Notes: generated by a model not told the origin, from the letters alone. 64,000 nucleotides of DNA from Propionibacteriaceae bacterium (GCA_017306015.1 JAFKJK010000013.1:1-64000); one strand, 5' to 3'. Positions 9,745-18,431 are shown, numbered from the stretch's first letter. Made by a program: numbers and translations.

Positions 9745-10648
9745 TGTTGCCGGCGAGGTCGGCGACCACCTGGGTGAAGCCGAAGGTGAAGTAGAGCCGC
9801 GGCCCCTGAGCCTCGTCGCGAGCATCGACGGTGACGCTCCAGGCCGAGCCGGCGCTCGCGTCCCCCCGGTTGCGGACGCGTTCGACCACCCGCCAGATCG
9901 CGGCCGCGTCCACCCTCGAACTGGAGAACAGCGGGGGATTCGTCGCCGCCGAGCGGACGGTGGTGATGGCCGGGATCTTCGCCGAACGGGTGCGGCGCAG
10001 CGTCGTGTTGTTCGTGCCGGGGAACTCGCTCCACGCGCCCTGGTTCGAGATCACGGTGAGCGAGTAGATCAGGCCCCGTCCCCCGATCGCGTCGACGATG
10101 CCCCGCTTGAGTCCGCCGGGGGTGTCGAAGTCCAGGATCTCCAGGAGCGCGCCGGTCGCGGTGAAGAACACGGTGCGTGATTCCGGCACCGTCGAGACCG
10201 ACATCTGCACGTCCCCGGTCCGCGTGTTCTCGGTCCCGACGATGGTGAGGGACTGGTCCTGGCTCGAACCGGACTGCCCGGCGGCCGCCCGGAACAGCGC
10301 GCCGACGTCGCCGATGTTGAAGTCGGAGACCGTGAATCGCGCCTGGCCGACGTCCTGCAGGTCGCTGGCGACCTTGGCCTCCTGCCCGTCCCGGTAGGCC
10401 CAGCTGACCGGCTGGTCCTCGCCCGGAACGGTGACCTGGACGCTGGTCCGGGTGATCACCACCATCAGCGCATCCCGGCTGAACGCCATCGCCATCAGCT
10501 TCGTCACCATGGACCGGGCAGCGCCGGGTTTGGTGAAGTCGACGCTCGCCGGGCTCGGCGACGGGGACGGGCTGGGCGTGACGGGTTGGCCGCAGCCGAA
10601 GAGCAGCAGCACCAGCGCGAGTCCTGCGGACGCGAGTGGGTGCTTCAC
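9731..10648 (-). CDS. Secreted lipoprotein of unknown function
   Basis: 305 residues from a GTG at 10648. A short signal peptide (VKHPLASAGLALVLLLFGC) ends in a lipobox LFGC, with Cys19 as the predicted lipidation site, then a serine/proline linker (PSPSPSPSPAS). The mature region is predicted to be mostly beta, without a catalytic motif I can name; it is vaguely reminiscent of LppX/LprG-type lipid-binding lipoproteins, but I cannot confirm this. It is divergent from the DNA glycosylase gene with 33 bases between starts and overlaps the methyltransferase gene tail-to-tail. Confidence 0.75.
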   Translation of the reverse strand: MKHPLASAGLALVLLLFGCGQPVTPSPSPSPSPASVDFTKPGAARSMVTKLMAMAFSRDALMVVITRTSVQVTVPGEDQPVSWAYRDGQEAKVASDLQDVGQARFTVSDFNIGDVGALFRAAAGQSGSSQDQSLTIVGTENTRTGDVQMSVSTVPESRTVFFTATGALLEILDFDTPGGLKRGIVDAIGGRGLIYSLTVISNQGAWSEFPGTNNTTLRRTRSAKIPAITTVRSAATNPPLFSSSRVDAAAIWRVVERVRNRGDASAGSAWSVTVDARDEAQGPRLYFTFGFTQVVADLAGNIISQ

Positions 10649-10681
10649 CCATCGAGGGTATCGCGGCGGCACACTGGACGG

Positions 10682-11266
10682 GTGTTCGACCTGTCGCTCC
10701 CCTCGGACGTGCTGGCTCCGATGCTGGTCGGCGCCCTGCTGACCGACAACCAGGTCACGCTGCGGGTGACCGAGGTGGAGGCCTACGGCGGGACGAAGGA
10801 TCCGGCAGCGCACGCCTGGCGCGGGCCGCGTCCGCACACGATGGACCTCTTCGGCGAGCCGGGCACGCTCTACTGCTACCGCTCGCACGGGCTGCACACC
10901 TGCGGGAACATCGTCTGCGGCGCCACCGGCCTCGGCTCGGCGATCCTGTTCCGGGCGGGACGGGTGCTGGCCGGGACGCAGGCCGTCCGCTCCCGGCGGG
11001 GGGAGGTGCCCGAGCGGCGCCTGGCGAGCGGCCCCGGGAACCTCGGCAGCGCGATGGGCTGGACGCTCGCCGACTCGGGACGGCTGTTCGGCACCGGTGG
11101 GCTGCAGCTGGAGCGGGGTGAGCCGCTGGGTCCGGTGGCGACCGGCCCGCGCACCGGTGTCAGTGTCGCCTGGACGCGGCCGTGGCGGTTCTGGGACGCC
11201 GGCGACGACACCGTCTCCGCCTACCGGCCGAGCCCCCGGATCGTCCCGGGCCGCTACGACTGGTAG
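10682..11266 (+). CDS. mpg: 3-methyladenine DNA glycosylase (AAG/MPG family)
   Basis: 194 residues from the GTG at 10682, the usual length of bacterial AAG proteins. The signature VTEVEAYGGTKDPAAHAWRG contains the catalytic glutamate and the AHA/SHA motif of the family, followed by PHTMDLFGEPGTLYCYRSHG and HTCGNIVCGA, which form the lesion pocket. The enzyme removes alkylated and deaminated purines (3-methyladenine, hypoxanthine) as the first step of base excision repair. It ends one base before the stop of the convergent mnhG gene. Confidence 0.93.
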   Translation: MFDLSLPSDVLAPMLVGALLTDNQVTLRVTEVEAYGGTKDPAAHAWRGPRPHTMDLFGEPGTLYCYRSHGLHTCGNIVCGATGLGSAILFRAGRVLAGTQAVRSRRGEVPERRLASGPGNLGSAMGWTLADSGRLFGTGGLQLERGEPLGPVATGPRTGVSVAWTRPWRFWDAGDDTVSAYRPSPRIVPGRYDW

Positions 11267-11267
11267 C

Positions 11268-11633
11268 TCACTCGGCCCCGGACTCCTCGTCGGCGGCCAG
11301 TTCGTCGATGACGGCACCGGCCGCGTCCCAGTCGCCGCTGCGATGGGCGTTGCGGGTGACGAGGTGGCCGGAGACCGGGGCGGTCAGGATCTGCATCATC
11401 ACGGCCACGCTCAGCAGCGTGGTCACCTTCGCGTCCCGCAACACGAGGGCGACGCCGGCGAGCACCAGCAGGAGGCCGAAGACGGCCGGCTTGGTGGCCG
11501 CATGCATCCGGGTGACCGGGTCCGGGAAGCGGATCAGGCCGACGCCTGCCGCCAGCGAGAACAGGGTGCCGACGGCCAGCACCAGGGCTCCCACGATGTC
11601 CATCACGGCTTCCGGCGTCCACGTCTCAGGCAT
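11268..11633 (-). CDS. mnhG: Na+/H+ antiporter subunit G (MnhG/MrpG)
   Basis: 121 residues with start ATG at 11633 overlapping the end of mnhF by 8 bases. Three hydrophobic segments and the family core LIRFPDPVTRMHAATKPAVFG identify MnhG (DUF/PhaG family). It is one of the small membrane subunits of the multi-subunit Mrp antiporter and is required for complex assembly in studied systems. Last gene of the mnh operon; its stop lies beside the stop of mpg on the other strand. Confidence 0.92.
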   Translation of the reverse strand: MPETWTPEAVMDIVGALVLAVGTLFSLAAGVGLIRFPDPVTRMHAATKPAVFGLLLVLAGVALVLRDAKVTTLLSVAVMMQILTAPVSGHLVTRNAHRSGDWDAAGAVIDELAADEESGAE

Positions 11634-11943
11634 CGTCGGAGCTCCCGTCGCGCATCGCCTTGCGCCGGTCGAACAGCCGCCGCACCGTCCCCGGCGAGGA
11701 CAGCAGCCGGGCCACGCCGACGGCACCGGTGAACCCCATCAGGCTCAGCCCGAGCAGGATCGGCAGGCCGGTGGCGGACCGCCCCCAGACCGCGATCAGG
11801 CCGATGGCGGCGATCACGATCGCCACCATGACATCGGAGGAGACGATCCGGTCCAGGTGGCTGGGCCCGGCGACGATCCGCCACAGGGTCAGCCCCGCCG
11901 ACACGGCGAGGACGGCGCCCGCCAGGCCGAGGATCCAGGTCAT
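11626..11943 (-). CDS. mnhF: Na+/H+ antiporter subunit F (MnhF/MrpF)
   Basis: 105 residues, three predicted membrane helices. The motif GPSHLDRIVSSDVMVAIVIA is the MnhF/PhaF hallmark (GPs..DRvva.D). The start ATG overlaps the 3' end of mnhE by 4 bases. Position between E and G follows the standard Mrp order. Confidence 0.93.
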   Translation of the reverse strand: MTWILGLAGAVLAVSAGLTLWRIVAGPSHLDRIVSSDVMVAIVIAAIGLIAVWGRSATGLPILLGLSLMGFTGAVGVARLLSSPGTVRRLFDRRKAMRDGSSDDA

Positions 11944-12479
11944 GGGCGCACCGCCTCCTTGTCGTCCGCGCTGCCGATCGCGTCGATCAGCCGTCGCTCC
12001 AGCGCCAGGGCGTGCGCGCGCTCGTGCTCGACCGCGGCCTCGTCCGGCAGGTCGAAGACGTGCAGGTAGAGCGCCCGCGGACGACGTCGGGTCTCGACGA
12101 CGAGCGTTCCCGGCACGATCGAGATGAGTTCGCCGAGGATCACCTGGTACAGGTCGGAGTCACTGCGCAGGTCGACCCGGATGATCCCGGGACGGATGTC
12201 GATCCGCCGACCGAAGGCCACCTTCATCAGCTGCAGGGACGCCGTGGCCAGGTCCTTCAGCATGACCGCGGCCAGGATCAGGATCCGCCAGGGGTGCAGC
12301 CGCCCGTAGTACCGGATCGGCGCCAGCCACAGCACGATCGTGATCAGCCAGCCCAGCAGCAGGCCCACCGCCAGGTTCAGCAGCGAGGCCTCTCCCCACA
12401 GCAGCACCCAGACGATGGCGAGGAAGACCACCGAGCGGGCCTGGAAACGGAACCGGAGGCGACGGCTGGAATCGCTCAT
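11940..12479 (-). CDS. mnhE: Na+/H+ antiporter subunit E (MnhE/MrpE)
   Basis: 179 residues. N-terminal membrane helices (FLAIVWVLLWGEASLLNLAVGLLLG) are followed by a soluble domain with IIRVDLRSDSDLYQVILGELISIVPGTLVVE, the conserved core of MnhE (TxTPGT-like region), and a charged C-terminal helix. 4-base overlaps with mnhD upstream and mnhF downstream indicate translational coupling. Confidence 0.93.
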   Translation of the reverse strand: MSDSSRRLRFRFQARSVVFLAIVWVLLWGEASLLNLAVGLLLGWLITIVLWLAPIRYYGRLHPWRILILAAVMLKDLATASLQLMKVAFGRRIDIRPGIIRVDLRSDSDLYQVILGELISIVPGTLVVETRRRPRALYLHVFDLPDEAAVEHERAHALALERRLIDAIGSADDKEAVRP

Positions 12480-13999
12480 CCGGCACCTCCCAGCACGGCG
12501 GTGATGTAACTGCGGTCGAGCAGGGCGACCGCGCTGCGATGGACGTAGTCGTACATCGGGCCGGCGGCGACGGTGAACACCAGGGCGAGGGCCACCAGCC
12601 CGAGGGTGGAGCCGACCATCAGGTGCGGCAGCAGCCGTCCGCGGTCGGGGGAGTCGTAGCTGCGCGCGTTCGCCACCACCGCGTCACTCGCGGTGCCCCA
12701 GAACACCCGGTTCCACACCTTGGCCATCGCGTACAGGGTGAGCAGGGAGGTGACGACCCCGGACGCGACCAGCGTCCACGCGAGCGGGCTGCCGACCTCG
12801 ACGCCGGCCTCCAGCAACGCCAGCTTGGCCACGAAGCCGGACAGGGGAGGAATGCCGGCCAGGTTCATCGCCGGCACCAGGAACAGCGCCCCCAGTAGCG
12901 GCGACAGCTTCGCCAGCCCGCCGAGCCGGTCGAGTGACGTGCTGCCACCGACCCGCTCGATCAGTCCGGCCACCAGGAACAGGGTGGCCTGGATGGTGAT
13001 GTGGTGGGCGGCGTAGAAGATCGACCCGGCGTAGCCGTCCACGGTGGCGAGGCTGACGCCGAAGACCATGTAGCCGATGTGGCTGACCAGCGTGAACGAC
13101 AGCATCCGCTTGATCTCCACCTGCGCGACGGCACCGAGGATGCCGATCACCATCGTGGCGGCGCCGGCGATGCCCAGCAGTACGGTGAGGGGCTGGCTGG
13201 GGAAGAGCAGCGTCTGGGTGCGGATGATCGCGTACACACCGACCTTGGTGAGCAGGCCGGCGAACACGGCCGTCACCGGGGCCGGCGCGGTCGGGTAGGA
13301 GTGCGGCAGCCAGGCCGACAGCGGGAACACGGCGGCCTTGATCGCGAAGACTCCCAGCAGCATCACCTGCAGGACGCTGCGCAACTCGATCGGCAGCTGG
13401 CCCAGCCGGAGCGCGAGATCGGCGAGGTTCACCGTCCCGGTGGCGGCGTACACGCTGGCCAGGGTCACCAGGAACAGAGCGGACGAGACGAGGTTCACCA
13501 CCACGTACACGCTGCCGGCACGGATCCGTTCCGTGGTCCCGCCCATGGTCAGCAGCACGTAGGACGCGAACAGCAGCAGTTCGAAGCTGACGAACAGGTT
13601 GAACAGGTCACCGGCGAGGAACGCGTTCGACACCCCGGCGACCAGCAGCAGGAAGGTGGGGTGGAAGATCGACACCGGCGTCTCGCGGCGGCGTTCGTCC
13701 CGGTCCTGCCCGGTGGAGTAGATCAGCACCGCCAGCGACACCAGCGAGGCCACCAGCAGCATCAGGGCTGCCAGCCGGTCGGCGACCAGCACGATCCCGA
13801 GAGGCTGCGGCCAGTCGCCCACCCACAGCACAACGGTGGTGGAGTCGGTCAGCCACACCAGCACCCCGGCGACCGCGCAGACGGCGACCACCGCGGTGAT
13901 CGAGACCGTGCGCTGCAGCAGGGGGTGCCGGCCGGCGAGGAAGGTGATGCCGGCTCCGAGCAGACACAGCAGGACAGGGGCGGCGAGCAGGTTGTTCAT
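12476..13999 (-). CDS. mnhD: Na+/H+ antiporter subunit D (MnhD/MrpD), NuoN/M-like
   Basis: 507 residues starting MNNLLAAPVLLCLLGAG. About 14 hydrophobic segments are present. The central proton-antiporter motif PLSAWLPHSYPTAPAPVTAVFAG (a conserved lysine lies just before, in FAIKAAVFPLSA) and FNLFVSFELLLFASYVLL (with the membrane-embedded glutamate) are shared with complex I antiporter-like subunits and MrpD. The start overlaps the 3' end of mnhC by 4 bases. With MnhA it forms the ion-translocating pair. Confidence 0.94.
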   Translation of the reverse strand: MNNLLAAPVLLCLLGAGITFLAGRHPLLQRTVSITAVVAVCAVAGVLVWLTDSTTVVLWVGDWPQPLGIVLVADRLAALMLLVASLVSLAVLIYSTGQDRDERRRETPVSIFHPTFLLLVAGVSNAFLAGDLFNLFVSFELLLFASYVLLTMGGTTERIRAGSVYVVVNLVSSALFLVTLASVYAATGTVNLADLALRLGQLPIELRSVLQVMLLGVFAIKAAVFPLSAWLPHSYPTAPAPVTAVFAGLLTKVGVYAIIRTQTLLFPSQPLTVLLGIAGAATMVIGILGAVAQVEIKRMLSFTLVSHIGYMVFGVSLATVDGYAGSIFYAAHHITIQATLFLVAGLIERVGGSTSLDRLGGLAKLSPLLGALFLVPAMNLAGIPPLSGFVAKLALLEAGVEVGSPLAWTLVASGVVTSLLTLYAMAKVWNRVFWGTASDAVVANARSYDSPDRGRLLPHLMVGSTLGLVALALVFTVAAGPMYDYVHRSAVALLDRSYITAVLGGAG

Positions 14000-14427
14000 T
14001 CGCTCACCACGTCCTCGCCGGTGTCGGAGAAGCCGAGCTCCTCGAAGCTGTCGGAGGTCCGGTCGGCTTCGGCCAGGGCGGCGATCCGGGCGTCCTCCAC
14101 GTCGTCGTCCACCTCGTCGTTGCCGTTGAGCTGGAAGCTCCGGTAGGCCATCGTCATCACGAAGGCGGCCACGCTGAGGGTGATCACGATCGCGGTCAGC
14201 ACCATCGCCTGCGGCAGCGGGTCGCTCATCCGGTCCGCCGGCGTCAGGCCGATGATCGGGGCGCCGCCCGCCGGGCCGGACGCGACCAGGAACAGCAGGT
14301 TGACCCCGTTGCTGGCCAGCACCACCCCGACCAGGATCCGCGACAGCGATCGCTCGGTGATCAGGTACACCCCGCAGGCGATGACCAGGCCGGCGGTGAT
14401 CGCCAGGGTCAGGTTGGCCGCGTTCAC
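13996..14427 (-). CDS. mnhC: Na+/H+ antiporter subunit C (MnhC/MrpC), NuoK-like
   Basis: 143 residues from a GTG at 14427, in a GTGA overlap with the mnhA stop. Three helices with GVYLITERSLSRILVGVVLASNGVNLL and DPLPQAMVLTAIVITLSVAAFVM match NuoK/MnhC; the glutamate in the first motif and the DPLPQALVLTAIVI segment are family hallmarks. The acidic C-terminal tail (NDEVDDDVEDARIAALAEADR) extends beyond the usual 113-residue core and is presumably cytoplasmic. Confidence 0.93.
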   Translation of the reverse strand: MNAANLTLAITAGLVIACGVYLITERSLSRILVGVVLASNGVNLLFLVASGPAGGAPIIGLTPADRMSDPLPQAMVLTAIVITLSVAAFVMTMAYRSFQLNGNDEVDDDVEDARIAALAEADRTSDSFEELGFSDTGEDVVSE

Positions 14428-17345
14428 CGGTCCGACCGCCCGCCGGGAATGGCATGGGTGGACTCCGGCTCGGGGGCCGGCGTGAGACCCTCCTCCGCCT
14501 GGGCGTCGATGCCGCCACCGAGGCTTCGGCCGAGGTCCAGCAGCATGCCGACCACCACCAGGTAGACGCCGATGTCGAAGACGGTGGACGAGACCAGGTG
14601 GACATCGCCGAGAATCGTCAGCGGTCCGAGCGGGGTCGCGAGCTGATCCCAGCCGGGGATGCGCAGGTGGACGTCGAAGCTCTGGAAGATCACGCCGCCG
14701 ACGGCCAGCGGCGCCACCGCCGACGCGACGGCGGCGGCCAGCCCGGTGCCGAGCAGTGCGCCGGCGGGCAGGGGCATGGCCTCGTCGAGCTCGGCGCGGC
14801 CGCCGGCGAGGTAGCGGATCAGCAGTGCGGTGCCGGCCACCAGGCCACCGGCGAAGCCGCCGCCGGGCAGGTTGTGGCCGGCCACCAGCAGGTAGATCGA
14901 GACCAGGATCATCACCGGGAACAGCAGCCGGGTGACGACCTCGAAGATCAGCGAGCGCTGCGCGTCCGGCAGTGACCGGCTGCCCTGCAGCCAGCCGCGG
15001 TCGCGCCGGTTGCCGGGGCTGGTCACCCGCCTGACCGGCGCTCCGCGGCTGCGGAGGAAGATCAGGCTGGCTACGCCGGTCGCGGCGATGCTCAGCACCG
15101 CGATCTCCCCGATCGTGTCCCAGGCCCTGGTGTCGACCAGCACGACGTTGACGATGTTGTTGCCGTAGCCGAAGGACTTGGCGACCTCGGGATAGGCCGC
15201 GGAGACCGGCGTGGCCACCCGGGATCCGAACGCGAGCAGCGCGACCAGGGTGAAGGCCAGGCCGGTGCCGCCCGCCAGCACGACCCGCCACCACCGGCTC
15301 GACTGCAGCGGACGCTCGGTGAAGTACTTCGGCAGCTTGCGGAGCACCAGCAGGAAGACCAGCAGCGAGACGGTCTCGACCAGCACCTGGGTGAGCGCGA
15401 GGTCCGGGGCGCCGTGCAGGAGGAAGAGCACCGCCGTGCAGTAGCCGGTCACACCCAGCAACAGGACGGCGCGCAGGCGTCCCCGGGAGGTGGCGACCGC
15501 CACCGCCGCGACCATCATCACCGCGCCCACCACGACCTGGCCGGCGTTGTCGGCCAGGTAGGCGGCCGGCCAGGCCTGCACGGAGGCGAGGGCCAGCAGG
15601 ATGCCGGCGGCGATCACGGCCAGGATCGTGCCCACGTAGCTGGCCAGCGAGCCGCGCTGGGTGCGGTCGGTGACCTCAACGGCGAGCCGGTCGATGGCCG
15701 CCATGGACGCCCGGTAGAAGTCGGCGGCGCCGTAGACGAGGGGGAAGGTCTGCTGGATCCGCGCGATCCGGTCGCGCTGAACGAACAGCAGCACGCCGAG
15801 CCCGATCGCGACCACCGACGCGGCCAGCGGAGCGCCGGGGTCGGGGATCAGCTTCAGGCCGTGGCCGGGTTCGCCGAGCGGGAGCGTGTCGGCGTAGGGC
15901 TGCAGGACGGCAGTCAGCGGCCCGCCGAGGAAGCCGCCGACCAGCGTCGCGGCCGCCAGCAGGACGGGACCGGCCAGCAGCCCGGCCTCCGGGCGGTGGC
16001 TGATCGGCGTGGCCGGAGCACCCGGCTTCGTCCAGAACGCACCCCACCACCAGCGCAGCGAGTAGGCGACGGTGAGCGCCGAGCCGGCCACCACCACGCC
16101 GATCAGCAGCCAGGCCGGCAGCGCGGCGATCCCGGTTCCGTCGTGGCCGAGCCCGAGGTTCGTGATCCCTTCCAGGCCGGCCTCCTTGGCGATGAAGCCG
16201 AGAGTGGGCGGCAGGCCGGCCATCGACGCGGCCGCGATTCCGGCGACGGTCGCGGTCAGCGGCAGGCTGCGGCCGACGCCGCTGAGTTCGGACAGCTGCC
16301 GGGTTCCGGTGCCGTGGTCGACGATCCCGACCACCAGGAACGCGGTGGCCTTGAACAGGGCGTGCGCGATCAGCATCGCCATCCCGCCCAGCGCCGCGGC
16401 CTGGGTGCCGGTGCCGACCAGCAGGACGAGCAGCCCCAGCTGGGAGACGGTCCCGTAGGCCAGCAGCAGCTTCAGGTCGTCCTGGCGCAACGCTCGCCAG
16501 CCGCCGAGGAAGAGGGTGAGCGCGCCGAGCGTCCAGACCGCGGGACGCCACCCCGGCTGGCCGGCCAGCACCGGTGCGAACACGGCCACCAGGTAGACCC
16601 CTGCCTTGACCATCGCCGCGGCGTGCAGGTACGCGGAGATCGGGGTCGGCGCGGCCATCGCCCCGGGCAGCCAGAAGTGGAACGGTGCCAGTGCCGACTT
16701 GCTCAGCGCGCCGGCCAGGATCAGCGGCGCCGCCAGCATCACCAGGGCGCCGGACGGGGGCGCGGCGACGATCGCAGCGAGGCTGTTCGTGCCGGCGGCC
16801 TGGCCGAGCGCGATCAGCCCGACCAGCATCGCCAGGCCGCCGGTGGTGGTGACGATCAGCGCGGTCAGGGCGGCCGAACGGTTCGCCCGCCGGGTCGGGT
16901 CGTGGCCGATCAGCAGGTAGGAGAAGACCGTCGTCGCTTCCCAGAAGACGTAGAGCAGGATCAGGTCGTCCGCTGTGACCAGGCCGATCATCGCCGCGCA
17001 GAAGGCGGTCAGCAGCCCCACCACTCGGGGCTGGGACGCCACGCCTGCGAAGTACCAGCGGCAGTACCACAGCACCACCGCACCGATGCCGGTGACGACC
17101 AGGGCCAGCAGCCACTGCACCAGGCCGAGCCGGAAGCTGAGCTCCACGCGCAGCGCGGGAATCCAGGCGGCAACCTCGCTGACCGCGCCGCCGGCCAGGA
17201 CCACCGGCGCCTGGGCGACCAGCCAGCCGAAAGTGGCCGCGGGGAGGACGGCGACCAGGAGGAAGGCACGATGCCCGATCAAGCGGGTCAGCCCCGCCGC
17301 AGCCATGGCGATCACGAGGTGGGCGCTGATCAGGATCGTCAGCAA
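14424..17345 (-). CDS. mnhA: Fused Na+/H+ antiporter subunit A-B (MnhA/MnhB)
   Basis: 973 residues. The start is a TTG at 17345, chosen because GGAGGTGA lies 4 bases before it. Residues 1 to about 500 form a NuoL-like antiporter domain (VFWEATTVFSYLLIGHDPTRRANR; PFHFWLPGAMAAPTPISAYLHAA). Residues of about 620-770 are the DUF4040 and MbhE-like parts (LTQVLVETVSLLVFLLVLRKLP). The C-terminal 170 residues are a complete MnhB domain (LPGGGFAGGLVAGTALLIRYLAGG). Separate mnhB is absent, so the fusion supplies subunit B, as in other actinobacteria. First gene of the operon A/B-C-D-E-F-G. It exports Na+ in exchange for protons and contributes to pH and salt tolerance. Confidence 0.94.
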   Translation of the reverse strand: MLTILISAHLVIAMAAAGLTRLIGHRAFLLVAVLPAATFGWLVAQAPVVLAGGAVSEVAAWIPALRVELSFRLGLVQWLLALVVTGIGAVVLWYCRWYFAGVASQPRVVGLLTAFCAAMIGLVTADDLILLYVFWEATTVFSYLLIGHDPTRRANRSAALTALIVTTTGGLAMLVGLIALGQAAGTNSLAAIVAAPPSGALVMLAAPLILAGALSKSALAPFHFWLPGAMAAPTPISAYLHAAAMVKAGVYLVAVFAPVLAGQPGWRPAVWTLGALTLFLGGWRALRQDDLKLLLAYGTVSQLGLLVLLVGTGTQAAALGGMAMLIAHALFKATAFLVVGIVDHGTGTRQLSELSGVGRSLPLTATVAGIAAASMAGLPPTLGFIAKEAGLEGITNLGLGHDGTGIAALPAWLLIGVVVAGSALTVAYSLRWWWGAFWTKPGAPATPISHRPEAGLLAGPVLLAAATLVGGFLGGPLTAVLQPYADTLPLGEPGHGLKLIPDPGAPLAASVVAIGLGVLLFVQRDRIARIQQTFPLVYGAADFYRASMAAIDRLAVEVTDRTQRGSLASYVGTILAVIAAGILLALASVQAWPAAYLADNAGQVVVGAVMMVAAVAVATSRGRLRAVLLLGVTGYCTAVLFLLHGAPDLALTQVLVETVSLLVFLLVLRKLPKYFTERPLQSSRWWRVVLAGGTGLAFTLVALLAFGSRVATPVSAAYPEVAKSFGYGNNIVNVVLVDTRAWDTIGEIAVLSIAATGVASLIFLRSRGAPVRRVTSPGNRRDRGWLQGSRSLPDAQRSLIFEVVTRLLFPVMILVSIYLLVAGHNLPGGGFAGGLVAGTALLIRYLAGGRAELDEAMPLPAGALLGTGLAAAVASAVAPLAVGGVIFQSFDVHLRIPGWDQLATPLGPLTILGDVHLVSSTVFDIGVYLVVVGMLLDLGRSLGGGIDAQAEEGLTPAPEPESTHAIPGGRSDR

Positions 17346-17427
17346 GGGCTCACCTCCATCTGCTGCGGGTTTGCCAGACTACCGGTTCGCGTGGTGCGTG
17401 AGCAGGAGACAGGGAGCCAGAAAAGGT

Positions 17428-17462
17428 GGAGGCCGGACCAAGTATGAGTTGGTCCGGCCTCC
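17428..17462 (-). terminator. Strong hairpin with T-run in the mnhA leader (minus strand)
   Basis: Fourteen perfect base pairs: GGAGGCCGGACCAA (17428-17441) against TTGGTCCGGCCTCC (17449-17462), with a 7-base loop. Read on the minus strand it is followed by ACCTTTTCT, so it has the form of an intrinsic terminator that would stop transcription about 80 bases before mnhA. Its location within the operon leader suggests attenuation control rather than a plain gene end. Confidence 0.65.
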
Positions 17463-17766
17463 GATTCGTTCAGGACTGGACGCTTCCCGAACCCGGCTGT
17501 CCGCTCCGCCCTGCTCCCCGTCCCGGTAGCGCCTCCGGATTGCTCCTTCGGCCGGGAGGGCATCGCTGCGACCTCCGTCCGTGACCCCGGCTCGGTACCT
17601 CTCGGCCCGTCTCCGCGATCGCGTAGGTAAGTTCTAGCGCCCGCCCGCGGCCCCGCGCAAGAGGTTCGGGAAGGAATCCCGGACGATTTGCGGCCACACC
17701 GTCCCAAGCGTATCCACCCGTCCCACGCGTCGCAGCCGTCCCGGCTCATCGACGGGGAAAGGTGAA
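17463..17766 (-). promoter_or_regulatory. Candidate structured leader RNA of the mnh operon
   Basis: About 300 bases between two related hairpins, with no convincing reading frame. On the minus strand it contains ACCGAGCCGGGG and, 39 bases further on, GCCGAAGGAGCAATCCGG. Strings of this kind recur in known riboswitch cores (the second resembles the glycine-aptamer core), but the partner elements of a known class, such as CTCTCAGG, are missing. It may be a riboswitch of an unassigned class or an ordinary untranslated leader. The remaining stretch, 17794-17987, must hold the divergent promoters of mnhA and the SRPBCC gene; no clear hexamers are seen there. Confidence 0.35.
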
Positions 17767-17793
17767 GCCGGACCAACTCATACCTGGTCCGGC
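17767..17793. repeat. Second copy of the leader hairpin with inverted loop
   Basis: Stem GCCGGACCA (17767-17775) and TGGTCCGGC (17785-17793) with loop ACTCATACC. Stem bases match the hairpin at 17428-17462, but the loop is in the opposite orientation (GTATGAG there, ACTCATACC here). On the minus strand it is followed by TTCACCTTTCCCC, again terminator-like though weaker. Confidence 0.55.
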
Positions 17794-17987
17794 CTTGTCC
17801 ACAGTCAATCGGCCGCCCGGCGCGCAACCCGGTAGCGACACGCTGGAGGGACGGAAATCGCGTCGCCGCGCCGGAATCGGGACAGTCGGGCGAACGGTCT
17901 TCCATTGGCAGTGGGAGTGAGTAGGGTGGCCACTAACCCGTCCAGCGTCGGGCGGGTTCGAACCACTGAGTGGAACGAGGTAGGCCA

Positions 17988-18401
17988 ATGTTGGATCAGG
18001 TCGAGGGTGACACGCTCGTGAACCCCGTGGACACCACCGTGACAGCGAACCGGTCGGTGTCCCAACCCATCAAGGAAGTCTGGAAGCTCCTGGTCACCCG
18101 GGAAGGCGCGGAAGCGCTCCTCGGGGTCGGGGCCGAACTCGGTGACAAGGGCGACAGCTGGCACGCCGCCGATGGCACCTTCGGGGTGGTGCGTTCGTAC
18201 CACCCGCTGGAACAGATCCGGTTCACCTGGCATCCGGCAGAGGACACCCCGACGACGATCGTCGAGGTCGACCTTTCGGCCGAGGAGTCGGGCACCCGGC
18301 TGGAGATCACCCACCAGCACATCCCCACCTACTTCGACACCGCAGCGCTCGCCCGCCGGTGGGAGCAGGCGCTCGACCGGCTCACCGCCGCGACGGCCTG
18401 A
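17988..18401 (+). CDS. SRPBCC (START/Bet v1-like) domain protein
   Basis: 137 residues from the ATG at 17988 (GAGG 9 bases before). The START-like pattern is clear: TVTANRSVSQPIKEVWKLLVTREGAEALLG at the start, a central W-HAADGTFGVVRSYHPLEQIRFTW, then TIVEVDLSAEESGTRLEITH and a long C-terminal helix ending in RRWEQALDRL. This is the layout of the AHA1/SRPBCC group, small cytoplasmic proteins that bind hydrophobic ligands. Neighbours give no clear hint of the ligand. Divergent from the mnh operon. Confidence 0.85.
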   Translation: MLDQVEGDTLVNPVDTTVTANRSVSQPIKEVWKLLVTREGAEALLGVGAELGDKGDSWHAADGTFGVVRSYHPLEQIRFTWHPAEDTPTTIVEVDLSAEESGTRLEITHQHIPTYFDTAALARRWEQALDRLTAATA

Positions 18402-18431
18402 GGCAGTTCTCTCGCCGCCTGCCGTCCGGCT

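Noticed and set aside
12539..17447. Long plus-strand frames opposite the mnh operon
   Set aside because: They are antisense to clear membrane-protein genes and rich in Gly, Arg, Gln and His, the usual artefact in high-GC DNA.
17463..17766. Glycine or c-di-AMP (ydaO) riboswitch before mnhA
   Set aside because: Single core-like strings are present, but the required partner elements (CTCTCAGG for glycine; GGGGTGAATC and the CAGCTAACC block for ydaO) are absent. Kept only as an unclassified leader candidate.
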